From: Phoronis ovalis
Lineage: Eukaryota > Phoronida > Phoronidae
Direction of reading: 5' to 3'
NCBI GenBank assembly: GCA_028565635.1
Contig: JAOXYB010025547.1
Span: 1-15,960 of the forward strand
Length of the DNA stretch: 15,960 bases
The position numbers and the translations under genes were made by a program. Numbering within the stretch: position 1 is the stretch's first letter; every line of letters begins with the position of its first letter. Below are positions 10,801 to 15,960 of the stretch, one piece after another. The notes under the pieces are model-generated. The model did no database searches, had not been told where the DNA came from, and saw only the letters and a program-made list of their open reading frames with translations.

Positions 10801-13800
10801 CTTCTTTGATGGTAGGACTCGATATATTTACCAAATATTATAATTGTTTAATACAGAAATGTGTTATTTTTAATTACTAATTAACCAATACTGTATTTAA
10901 AAGATGTTATATTATATGTTAAATTAACCTTGCACGTGACCCCGGGCACGTGGCTGACTTTTCAAGATTAAAAGATGCCTAGATACAAAGAGATGAATAT
11001 ACATTTCAACCTATGTTTTAGTAATTAAAATGGAGAAACAGACATATTAAAGTATACATTTTTAAAAAGTTAATACTCTAAACTTTACAGATCTCTTAGT
11101 TTGAATTCGGTCATATGATCTAATAAGGTAATTTTTTGGAAAAAAAATGATTTTTTTGAAATTTAATTTAAAAACAATATGAGTCAAAAACTCCTGCATG
11201 TACAAACTTGAAACCTTTCATAAATGTGCTATACATATATATCTACAAAAGTGCACCTCAGATTTTTAATATCTGGTTTTTGAATTGTTCAAAAGTTATA
11301 TATTTTTTTTTAATTTTAGGGTCAGATCAAAATCAGCAATATGCTGACTTTCAAATATTGAAAAACAAAGCAAAATTTTTAAAATCTGAGACATTGTTTT
11401 GTAGATCTATATACAAAGATAATTTTTGCCAAATTTCAGCTTTGTAGGTGAAAGGGTTCATGATTTACAATTTTTTGATTCTTAAAATTCAAAAAAGATA
11501 ATTTATACTTATCAGATCATGAAAATTATTTTCAACTTTTTCCTTTGGATTCATCAACGTTAAAGTATAACCTTTGAAAAATGTATATTTTTACATATCT
11601 ATCTCTTCATTTTGTTATCATAATTAACAAAAAAAGTTATAATGAAATAACAGTAGTTTTTTTGTATCTCGAGTCCTTAATATGTTGAAAAAAAAAAAAT
11701 CAATGTATATTGTGAAAAGAAATATTCCAAAATAAATCACAATGACCTTTTGAAAAAGCCTATTCTTTCCATGAAATTTTTGATATCTTAACAAATTGTC
11801 ATACATGTTCAAGCAATGTCTCTTTGTGTGTAGAACTGCATTTTTTAAAAAATGGAATGTAACTATTGATATTTCCTTGAAAAGTATCCATTAAAACTTC
11901 AGATTATGAAAGATCCGTCAAAGTTTTCAGCTTCTGTTCATCGTAGTAGTGCTGCCAGGCTCAAATACGATGATGGAGAATACAGTGAACCCATAATGTT
12001 TCTGAATATGTTTAAAGCTTGGCTTAAGAGTAAGTATATATTCTACCACAACAATGTTACTAAACAATAATAATGAAGTAAATTAATTTATGATTTGCAT
12101 TGTCATGTTTTTGATACTTTCTTTATCAATCATGTATTCTTATAATGGTATTTCTCTAGTAATACAGATAGATTGAAGGGCTGATTTGTTATTTGTGGAA
12201 TACAACTCAATTCTACAATACTGGTAAATTAAAACAGTAACCATGTAAATTTCATTGTTATCTGTATATACTTGCAATACATTTAATATCTAGTAATATT
12301 TTTGTCATAGCTCACATTAGAAACAAATATAATTAGAAAGTCCTTCACATTTGAAATCTTCTTTTTTTACAGAGTGGCAAAATAAGCCAAGGGATATGCC
12401 GTGTAAAAAAGCCAGAAAAAAGTTTTGTCATGAGAACGCACTTAGTGAACCGCGACTGATAGAAATGGAGCAGTCTGTGGCAGAAATTTCTTCTAGACTA
12501 TATCCTTTCCTGAATGACCATTGGGGTGCACAAGAAAAACTAAAGCAATTGATTGTAGCACTAAAAGGTACCAATACATACTCATATTCAACCAGTTTTT
12601 ATCCATTTTTAGCACTGTATTCAGTTGCCACTAACGTCACCGTTGTTTTACAGAAAAAATGCCTGGAGAAATTGTCAAGGTGCAAATACAATATACCTTG
12701 GACCTAGACGTAAACGTTTTAATTCATTGAGAGTGAAACCTAATAGTATTTGATATTCACTATAGAAAGCTTATATGTAATTACAGTACAACCACCTGAA
12801 GATTATCACTACAAATGGGAAAATAATGGTAGGAATACTAAACACCAAGAAGTTGGAAGTAAACCTGCTGATATCATGGAAGTCTTTACAGAAGATATGA
12901 ACCTTCTTAAATGTTTAATGGTCGCTGCATTCTCTCCACATTTTATTCTTGGAACTGCAATGTCTGGATTTGTAAGAACCAAGAAAGGTTTAGTTGATAA
13001 GCAGGGCAAGTAAGTGTACCAATGACAATGCTGTATAATTAATTACCTTGTGCATGTCCTAAGGCTGTACGGTAGAACTTACATGTATCTTATTTCAAGG
13101 AAACAATGCATTTTATCATGTGTGTGTGTGCGTGCGTGTGTGCATGTGTAATATGACATAAAAGTCAGTACTCTTTAGAAAAGTTAAACCTGGGGTTAAA
13201 TATTTTTAATTTGGTCATATGATCTGATAAAAGCCATTTTTGTGGAAAAAATATGTTTTTCGAATTTTAATTTTCAAAAATAAAGTCTGTCAAAAACTTC
13301 TGTATCTACAAACTTTTATAAATGAGCTATATATACATATATATCTACAAAACTGTATCTTATATTTTGCTTTGTTCAAAATTTATGATTTTTGAAATTT
13401 AAAGATCAGATCAAAACCAGAAAAATCCTGACCTTTAAATTTTGAAAATTCGTAACTTTTTTTTTTAAATTTGAGGCATTGCTTTATTGAACTATGTATT
13501 AAGAAAAGTTTCAGGTTTGTGGCGCAAGAATATTTGACCTAAATTTTTTGTTATTTAAAATTCGAAAACACAATTTTTTCCCAAAATGGATGTTTAATAA
13601 TTGTTAGATTATGAGAATTATTTTCAACCTTTTGCCTTTGGATTCATTAACCTTAATGTATAATTCTTGCAAAATGTATATTTTACATATAATTATCTAT
13701 CTTTTCATTTTGATTCAGAAACATAATAAAGATAATTATAGTCAAATAAAAGTGGTTTTTAAGTTGGACACTCAGGTGTAGTAAGTAATGAAAATGTCAC

Positions 13801-15504
13801 ATTTACATTTTCAGAGTTTTAAGAGCATTGAATGATAGCAATTTTGATGAAACTCGCAGTATTGTATCACAAGAAACACCAAGCATATTGAAAGACAATG
13901 GAAATCAACTTGAAAAATCATTGAAATTAATTTTTCCCGAAAACTTTCCTGAAAAGCATGCTATTTTAGGTATGAATAATTGTGTCTGTATATGTAATCA
14001 TACAATGATGTTGCGAACAAAAGAAACTCCAATGAGAGTTACTTGATCATGGTAATTAAAATTGTTACTAACCATATAGTACCTAAATTATTAAACATAA
14101 TTTCATGGATATATTTTTTTGTACATTCATCATACATAGCTGATGGTCGACTGCATCTTCAGTTTGCTGACAATCCTGAGCAAAAAAGACATGTTGTGAA
14201 TGATATCCCGTATGCAGGTCACATGTTTAACCAATATGGTGAAGGGCGGGATAACATACGTGTTCCAGGTCTCGATCAGCAAGCCAGAAGAGGCCCTCCT
14301 GCTATGTTTAAAAGAATTACACAGCCTTACAGATTACATTGGGAATTTCTACATGAAAAATCTGATATACTTGGGACTTCAATATCAGGTTGAGACACAG
14401 CATGTTATACAATTCATTTAAATCTATACACCGCTGTTTGAACCGTTGCTTTAATGAGGTTTTGTGATCAACAAAATGTTAGTTTTGAGTTTTATACATC
14501 CTAGGTTTTGATGATCAAAATGAAGAAACAATTTTCCTGATAACTCGCATGGTTATACAACAAATCATGATATCTTGTCCCTATAGTCAATATACTTTGG
14601 ATTATTTAAACGAATCTGCATGTAACTTGCGAATATGCTCTAAATAAAGTTAAATCAAAATGTTTGATATGCCCCTACAGTTATTTAGGAAAGATAAAAT
14701 AAATAATGTTCAAACAGCGTAATTATACATAATTATTAACACAAAAAAAGTTAGAATGAAATTATACAATGAATCATGATGGAATGAAGAGATACCTGTA
14801 ATCAACATTTTGAATTTGGTTTTGTTATTTAATGAAAATTCTGTAAAACATACTTTTTAATGTTAATTCACTGCAGATAGCTCAACTTTTATTTTACAGC
14901 AACTGTTAATGGGTGGCGGAATCCAGTTGGTTTTGTTTGTGACACACTTAATAATTCTTACCTGGCTGTGGCAGCTATGGTACAAGGTAAATCAGAGAAA
15001 CAATGTGTAAAAATGTTTAACAGTGAAAGTTTTTAGAAATACTTCAGTAGTTTAGTCTAGATACATATATTTAATATCTGTTAATTTTTAAATGAATTGA
15101 TATAAAAAATGAGGGGATCTATAGAATACTGTTTTCCCTGGCTAGATGTTGCTATGCTGGTAGGCAATTTTTGACGTTCGATAGGAAAACACAGCTGTTG
15201 TTGCTATAACAGAATTTATTGAATTTCATGTGCCATATGTATAAATTAGGAAAGAGTTGCCTTAATAACCATAATTATAATTTATATATAAATTTATATA
15301 TTTTTTTAAAACTTCAGGCTGTGAAGATCCAAAAAAAGTTCGTGTTGAAGGTGTTACTATGCTACCATTGTCTGCTTTGTCATTGGCTATGGTTCTCACT
15401 TTTTATCCTCAACACCTAAAACTGAAGTTTGGAGTGCAGCTTCTTGTTGTTAACAAGATTAAATTTCTGAGGAAAGAATTTCCATTAGGAGATATGCCTA
15501 TAAG
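1659..15504 (+). CDS. TDRD9-like: TDRD9/spindle-E-like DExH-box RNA helicase, 19 exons, 3' end outside window
   Basis: The exon join is 1659-1813, 2209-2460, 2672-2796, 2905-2993, 3744-3946, 7299-7660, 7839-8030, 8563-8660, 8872-9091, 9687-9814, 10207-10339, 10633-10811, 11903-12029, 12373-12567, 12787-13009, 13815-13969, 14140-14388, 14900-14986 and 15318-15504. All introns are GT-AG, all phases agree, and the join gives 1119 codons with no stop. Motifs seen (residues): Walker A GDTGCGKST 111-119, TQPRR 155-159, DEIH 225-228, SAT 265-267, FLPG 457-460, LHS 489-491, TNIAESS 516-522, QRKGRTGR 563-570, then an HA2-type region at about 609-760. This order defines an ATP-dependent 3'-5' type SF2 DEAH/RHA helicase. 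The spacing around motif VI and the C-terminal block 1029-1090 resemble TDRD9, which acts in germline piRNA silencing in other animals. YTHDC2 is the main alternative. Its cellular role here is inferred from family only. No Tudor domain was recognised. Confidence 0.85.
1814..2208 (+). other. Intron 1
   Basis: GT-AG intron with a strong donor (GTAAGT) and a pyrimidine-poor acceptor. It is AT-rich. A small inverted repeat, TTGGTT/AACCAA, lies near 2060-2083. Nothing else is recognised. Confidence 0.6.
2209..2460 (+). CDS. Exon 2: helicase motif I (Walker A)
   Basis: Covers residues 52-136. It carries LPVREYRKEILKHI, the usual lead-in to the DEAH core, and Walker A GDTGCGKST followed by GIPQF, which would bind ATP phosphates. 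Most family members have Q where G120 stands. Acceptor TTTAAAAG is pyrimidine-poor; donor AAAAG|GTATTT. The phase is 2 in and 2 out and matches exons 1 and 3. Confidence 0.85.
2672..2796 (+). CDS. Exon 3: helicase motif Ia
   Basis: Covers residues 136-178. NIIVTQPRRMAAVALAKRV is the classic DEAH motif Ia strand and helix, which contacts the RNA backbone in this family. Acceptor CATTTCAG, donor GTAG|GTAGGT. A second donor 4 nt downstream (GTAGGTAG|GTGTAC) would break the frame into exon 4, so the first was chosen. Confidence 0.85.
2905..2993 (+). CDS. Exon 4: helicase motif Ib region
   Basis: Covers residues 178-207. It encodes GETVGYIIGG and then TRITYVTAGYLLQ, the equivalent of the usual TRI-x-x-TTGVLL motif Ib, here with TAG instead of TTG. 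Acceptor TTTTGCAG, donor CAG|GTAATC, phase 0 at the end. Confidence 0.85.
2994..3743 (+). other. Intron 4
   Basis: This 750-bp GT-AG intron separates motif Ib from the DEIH box. It contains a 63-codon open frame (3481-3672) with no domain or coding character, taken as chance. No tandem or inverted repeat stood out. Confidence 0.6.
3744..3946 (+). CDS. Exon 5: DEIH box (motif II) and SAT (motif III)
   Basis: Covers residues 208-275. THIILDEIHERNIDADLLSL contains the Walker B/DExH box that coordinates magnesium and activates the water for ATP hydrolysis. KIIVMSATLQGTLFSR contains SAT, which couples hydrolysis to unwinding. Acceptor TCTTTTAG, donor TCAAG|GTAGGG. The 3.35-kb repeat-filled intron follows directly after motif III. 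Confidence 0.9.
3971..6310 (+). repeat. Hairpin-headed array of long and short repeat units in intron 5
   Basis: The array opens with a hairpin (3973-4005) and a GTCGTCGTTGTCGTATGTAAC stretch. It then has nine units marked by variants of CCAAYATGGCCGACTGG at about 4161, 4496, 4831, 4976, 5240, 5540, 5687, 6018 and 6178. Spacings are about 335, 335, 145, 264, 300, 147, 331 and 160 bp. Long units carry GGTTGGTGGGCGTAATAGGC and AAATGACCTTGACAAG; short units lack that part. Units are diverged, so the array is old. The arrangement recalls non-autonomous mollusc elements with a core of tandem units. The family is not identified. No transposase is seen. Confidence 0.85.
3973..4005 (+). repeat. Terminal hairpin of the repeat array
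   Basis: TATGCCCAT and ATGGGCATA form a perfect 9-bp stem with a 15-nt loop, which can itself pair CCA with TGG. It sits at the left end of the array only and is not repeated inside it. A counterpart exists at 15827-15860. Confidence 0.8.
6311..6560. repeat. Degenerate short-period repeat
   Basis: Variants of CCTAAAAATGG occur near 6342, 6403, 6472 and 6506, separated by T-rich segments such as GACTTTTCAC and CCACTTTTCACC. The block starts directly where the hairpin-headed array ends. It looks like an eroded minisatellite. No coding potential was seen. Confidence 0.5.
6561..7298 (+). other. Right part of intron 5
   Basis: AT-rich intron sequence up to the acceptor TTCCGTAG. A short stretch around 7018-7060 (GGTGAAAATGG, GGAAAAATTGG) resembles the degenerate repeat just upstream. 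A chance open frame lies at 7064-7261. Nothing else is recognised. Confidence 0.5.
7299..7660 (+). CDS. Exon 6: end of RecA1 and start of an extended linker
   Basis: Covers residues 275-396. It continues SRYF into a short acidic stretch (MDDDNGDP) and then VGDKLFPVDEVYLEDLL, the conserved strand that follows RecA1 in DEAH helicases. The rest is lysine/glutamate-rich (EEKRVKELEKSAKSRQ) and predicted helical or disordered. It is the longest exon in the window. Acceptor TTCCGTAG, donor GACAG|GTGAGA. Confidence 0.85.
7839..8030 (+). CDS. Exon 7: rest of linker and first strand of RecA2
   Basis: Covers residues 396-460. It starts GTVGAMLTPEIKAEIQLTV, then runs through a helix (LMKGLDEVCAELVKGL) into GETILIFLPG. 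FLPG is motif IV, which opens RecA2 in TDRD9 and other DEAH proteins. Acceptor TTCTTTAG, donor CCAG|GTAAGA. Confidence 0.85.
8031..8562 (+). other. Intron 7
   Basis: This 532-bp GT-AG intron is AT-rich and has no recognisable element. The minus-strand open frame at 8219-8404 has no domain and is treated as chance. Confidence 0.6.
8563..8660 (+). CDS. Exon 8: RecA2, region ending LHSQ
   Basis: Covers residues 460-492. It encodes IVEIQTLHDILVDREE, then IKIYVLHSQ. The LHS motif is the family's IVa element. Acceptor TGTTGTAG, donor CTCAG|GTATTA, phase 0 at the end. Confidence 0.85.
8872..9091 (+). CDS. Exon 9: helicase motif V and first half of motif VI
   Basis: Covers residues 493-566. SIVLATNIAESSLTIPKVRY is motif V, which links RNA and ATP sites. 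It is followed by VIDFGLKR and WVSKASGNQRK, the first half of motif VI. The lysine in QRKG is what TDRD9 and YTHDC2 have, where most DEAH helicases have QRRG. The donor AAAAG|GTAAAA splits motif VI across the intron. Confidence 0.9.
9277..9660 (-). repeat. Inverted copy of interspersed element (intron 9)
   Basis: Read on the minus strand this matches the element in introns 12 and 15. A 15-nt identical block (9459-9473 against 11508-11522) and a 13-nt block (9277-9289 against 11663-11675) are in the same order, 196 and 167 bp end to end. Weaker similarity lies between and beyond them, perhaps up to the exon 10 acceptor. The right boundary is uncertain. Confidence 0.65.
9501..9534. repeat. 14-bp direct tandem repeat
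   Basis: TTCAAATTTTAATA occurs twice in a row (9501-9514, 9515-9528), then partly a third time. It lies inside the inverted interspersed element of intron 9 and looks like a local duplication. Confidence 0.8.
9687..9814 (+). CDS. Exon 10: second half of motif VI and end of RecA2
   Basis: Covers residues 566-608. With exon 9 it completes QRKGRTGR, whose arginines contact the ATP gamma phosphate across the RecA interface. It then reads VIRLYTKYFFDHCIEDF, SPEMETAPLDMLLLR. Acceptor TTTTTTAG lies next to an inverted interspersed repeat. Donor AGA|GTATGT. Confidence 0.9.
9815..10206 (+). other. Intron 10
   Basis: 392-bp GT-AG intron. Apart from the two hairpins at its 3' end, the rest is plain AT-rich sequence. 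Confidence 0.6.
10088..10193 (+). repeat. Two adjacent hairpins just before exon 11 acceptor
   Basis: Hairpin A is 10088-10130: GCTTGATG+CCATT pairs with AATGG+CATCAAGC with a 2-nt bulge and 15-nt loop. Hairpin B is 10133-10193: GTATATATGT+GGGACTT pairs with AAGTCCC+ACATATATAC, with a 2/15-nt internal loop and 10-nt loop. They are 2 nt apart, and B ends 13 nt before the exon. They could be the ends of a small element or a structure that affects splicing. Confidence 0.75.
10207..10339 (+). CDS. Exon 11: winged-helix segment after RecA2
   Basis: Covers residues 609-653. It reads VKFLGRKI, then SVSPPSVTTFQETIKFLADTG, matching the PP-x-x-x-I-x-x-A/T-x-x-x-L-x-x-x-GAL pattern that follows RecA2 in DEAH helicases. 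Acceptor ATTCACAG, with a large hairpin ending 13 nt upstream. Donor CTTG|GTAAGC. Confidence 0.85.
10633..10811 (+). CDS. Exon 12: HA2/ratchet region
   Basis: Covers residues 653-712. LLGLVAIKLPIDLLMCRLVL follows the LG-x-x-LA-x-LP pattern, and IIMGCTCDAVIMAAAMSLYQ and EPFTLPS match the HA2 segment of DEAH helicases (GC, then A-x-x-LS, then PF-x-x-P). This ratchet-like domain contacts RNA. Acceptor TCATTGTAG, donor GATG|GTAGGA, phase 0 at the end. Confidence 0.85.
10931..10953 (+). promoter_or_regulatory. Paired CACGTG E-boxes around CCCGGG
   Basis: CACGTG occurs at 10933-10938 and 10947-10952, 14 bp apart, with ACCCCGGG between. The GC-rich patch is isolated in a very AT-rich intron 12. bHLH factors (USF, MYC/MAX, MITF/TFE types) bind CACGTG. 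Actual binding is not shown. Confidence 0.35.
11070..11680 (+). repeat. Interspersed element copy in intron 12
   Basis: About 600 bp aligns co-linearly with 13165-13770. Shared blocks include GGTCATATGATCTRATAA (11109 and 13213), ACATATATATCTACAAAA, CTTTGGATTCATYAAC and AACAAAAAAAGTTATAATGAAATAA-like sequence near the right end. No long open frame or clear terminal repeats were seen. The family is unknown. Confidence 0.75.
11903..12029 (+). CDS. Exon 13: continuation of HA2 region
   Basis: Covers residues 713-755. It reads IMKDPSKFSASVHRSSAARL, then YDDGEYSEPIMFLNMFKAWLK. The pattern of S/D-D followed by x-x-L-x-x-x-F-x-x-W is typical for the helicase-associated region of DEAH proteins. Acceptor ACTTCAG, donor AAGA|GTAAGT. 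Confidence 0.85.
12030..12372 (+). other. Intron 13
   Basis: 343-bp GT-AG intron with strong donor GTAAGT and acceptor TTTTTTACAG. Nothing is recognised inside. Confidence 0.6.
12373..12567 (+). CDS. Exon 14: helical region following HA2
   Basis: Covers residues 755-820. It is basic at first (KKARKKFCHENAL), then LIEMEQSVAEISSRLYPF, resembling the FC-x-x-N-x-L-x-x-x-x-L/M-x-x-I block that ends the HA2 region of related helicases. Acceptor TTTTTTACAG. The donor AAAG|GTACCA is weak, and the frame stays open for a while beyond it, so a longer form cannot be excluded. Confidence 0.8.
12787..13009 (+). CDS. Exon 15: OB-like region start
   Basis: Covers residues 820-894. It starts VQPPEDYHYKWEN. 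MNLLKCLMVAAFSPHFILG matches the (L/V)-x-x-A/V-L-x-A-G-x-(F/Y)-P-x-(Y/F) block that opens the OB-like part of TDRD9 and other DEAH proteins. Acceptor AATTACAG fits exon 14's phase 1. Donor CAA|GTAAGT. Confidence 0.85.
13119..13150. repeat. (TG)n microsatellite, interrupted
   Basis: A TG dinucleotide run of about 32 bp broken by CG and CA steps, in intron 15 just before the interspersed element. Confidence 0.9.
13165..13770 (+). repeat. Interspersed element copy in intron 15
   Basis: Second direct copy of the element in intron 12, about 2.1 kb downstream and clearly diverged by substitutions and small indels. The best-matching stretches are at 13213-13230, 13335-13352 and 13638-13655. The left end is uncertain; the right end lies near the TTGGACACTCAG stretch. 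Confidence 0.75.
13815..13969 (+). CDS. Exon 16: unassigned, polar
   Basis: Covers residues 894-946. It reads VLRALNDSNFDETRSIV and KSLKLIFPENFPEKHAIL. No motif is recognised. Position suggests the RRM-like segment seen in TDRD9 at this place. Acceptor CATTTTCAG, donor TTAG|GTATGA. Phases fit both neighbours. Confidence 0.75.
14140..14388 (+). CDS. Exon 17: region where TDRD9 would carry Tudor
   Basis: Covers residues 946-1029. DGRLHLQFADNPEQKRH resembles the A-F-V-E-F-x-x-NP-x-E-R segment of TDRD9. It is followed by a polar, glycine/arginine-containing stretch (GEGRDNIRVPGLDQQARRG) and MFKRITQPYRLHWEFLHEKS. No aromatic-cage Tudor pattern is visible. Acceptor ACATAG, donor TCAG|GTTGAG. Confidence 0.8.
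14389..14899 (+). other. Intron 17, possible element fragment
   Basis: 511-bp GT-AG intron. ATTAACACAAAAAAAGTTAGAATGAAAT at about 14733-14760 closely matches the right part of the intron 12 element near 11622-11647, and CTTTGGATTATTTAAAC near 14597 resembles another of its blocks, but the spacing differs. It may be a broken fourth copy. Confidence 0.35.
14900..14986 (+). CDS. Exon 18: TDRD9-like C-terminal block
   Basis: Covers residues 1029-1058. It reads NGWRNPVGFVCDTLNNSYLA, then VAAMVQ. The order FVCDT, about ten residues, LAVAA fits the corresponding C-terminal TDRD9 stretch. Acceptor ATTTTACAG, donor CAAG|GTAAAT. Confidence 0.8.
14987..15317 (+). other. Intron 18
   Basis: 331-bp GT-AG intron, AT-rich, with no recognised feature. 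Confidence 0.6.
15318..15504 (+). CDS. Exon 19: TDRD9-like C-terminal block, gene continues
   Basis: Covers residues 1058-1119 plus two bases. VEGVTMLPLSALSLAMVLTF YPQ corresponds to the MLP-x-x-x-x-L-x-x-x-L-x-F-x-P segment found after the Tudor domain in TDRD9/spindle-E, followed by LKLKFG. It then reads KFLRKEFPLGDMPIR. Acceptor AACTTCAG, donor ATAAG|GTATTA. There is no stop, so at least one more exon lies beyond the window. Confidence 0.8.
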
Positions 15505-15710
15505 GTATTAAAATTCTTTGAGTTTCAGATGTAGTTTGTAAAGAAACATGTTTTCTTGTCATTTTTAATCTAGATTTCTAACCTGCAGCAAACATAGCTG
15601 TTATACCAGCAAAAGCTTTTTCATATGATAACTAAAGCTGATTTGTATTTTTTTTTACTTTCAATTCATTAACTCCTCAGTCTGGGCTTGGAATGTCTAT
15701 ATATTAATAA

Positions 15711-15797
15711 GGGGTATAGGGGGGGGGGTATCGTGGGCAGCGAGCATTGGGGTCTGTTAAGTCCGAGCAGCGAGCATAGCCTTGGCCTGTTAATATT
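15711..15797 (+). repeat. G-rich tract and 30-bp tandem duplication
   Basis: GGGG TATA followed by ten G (15719-15728) and a further GGG at 15735-15737. Then GCAGCGAGCAT occurs at 15737-15747 and 15767-15777, both followed by CTGTTAA after 11-14 nt, giving a two-copy repeat of about 30 bp. It lies directly before the hairpin-headed repeat. Confidence 0.7.
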
Positions 15798-15826
15798 GTT
15801 AACTATTTTGTTTTGTCGCGGTTTTT

Positions 15827-15960
15827 TATGCCCATCACTATGTAATAGTGAAAGGGCATATAGCTGTACTGTATGCGGCGGCAGCGTATGTAACCTTTTC
15901 TTTGTCTTGCTATAATGGCTTCAGCTTTCGTCAGATCATCTTCGTATTTGGTACAGGGTA
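15827..15960 (+). repeat. Left end of a second hairpin-headed element
   Basis: Starts with T-run and hairpin TATGCCC/GGGCATA (15827-15860) with inner stem CACTA/TAGTG. Then GCGGCGGCAGCGTATGTAAC, CTTTGTCTTGCTATAATGGC, TTCAGCTTTCGTCAGATCA and CGTATTTGGTACAGGGTA follow, in the same order as at 3973-4110. The copy is cut by the window edge. Confidence 0.8.

Larger units (their letters stand above)
10812..11902 (+). other. Intron 12
   Basis: 1091-bp GT-AG intron holding the E-box pair and the interspersed element. The remainder is AT-rich without recognised features. Confidence 0.6.
13010..13814 (+). other. Intron 15
   Basis: 805-bp GT-AG intron, mostly made up of the TG microsatellite and the interspersed element. 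Confidence 0.6.
15505..15960 (+). other. Intron 19, runs off the window
   Basis: Begins with donor GTATTA. It holds a G-rich tract, a 30-bp duplication and the start of a second hairpin-headed repeat. No further exon is seen before the edge. Confidence 0.55.

Noticed and set aside
12809-13009. Minus-strand frame over exon 15
   Set aside because: Shadow of exon 15, whose plus-strand reading matches the helicase family.
14200-14421. Second plus frame over exon 17
   Set aside because: Out of phase with exons 16 and 18. The other frame gives the family-like sequence.
15219-15419. Alternative frame over exon 19
   Set aside because: Out of phase with exon 18 and without the conserved MLP block.
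15688-15915. 75-codon frame at the right end
   Set aside because: Made of the G-rich tract and repeat head. Not coding.

Overview
The window looks like nuclear DNA from an animal, most likely a marine invertebrate and perhaps a bivalve mollusc. It is AT-rich and holds one long gene split into many exons of about 90-360 bp with GT-AG introns. The introns carry diverged interspersed repeats and tandem-unit repeats. The short word ACATGTA recurs, and the hairpin-headed repeats resemble ones I associate with mollusc genomes. The species assignment is inference only. No rRNA, tRNA, CRISPR array or bacterial operon structure was seen.

The gene is on the + strand. Nineteen coding exons between 1659 and 15504 join with consistent phases into 1119 codons plus two bases, with no internal stop, and the gene runs off the right edge. 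The product is a DExH-box (SF2) RNA helicase. It has Walker A GDTGCGKST, motif Ia TQPRR, a DEIH box, SAT, FLPG, TNIAESS and QRKGRTGR, followed by a winged-helix/HA2-type region. Its C-terminal half resembles TDRD9/spindle-E, the piRNA-pathway helicase, but I find no Tudor domain where that family carries one. YTHDC2 is the next nearest family.

Layout: 1-1640 is 5' flank, with a possible kB-type palindrome, TATA box and splice donor. 1641-3946 holds exons 1-5 (RecA1 core). 3947-7298 is one 3.35-kb intron filled by a hairpin-headed array of long and short repeat units, then a second degenerate repeat. 7299-9814 holds exons 6-10 (end of RecA1, a long linker, RecA2). 10207-13009 holds exons 11-15 (HA2-type region and beyond). 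13815-15504 holds exons 16-19 (TDRD9-like C-terminal part). 15505-15960 is intron, with a G-rich tract and the left end of a second hairpin-headed element.

The points I rate most worth checking are: the apparently Tudor-less TDRD9-like architecture; a roughly 600-bp interspersed element in introns 9 (inverted), 12 and 15; the hairpin-headed repeat family with its two unit types; and two adjacent hairpins ending 13 nt before the exon 11 acceptor.
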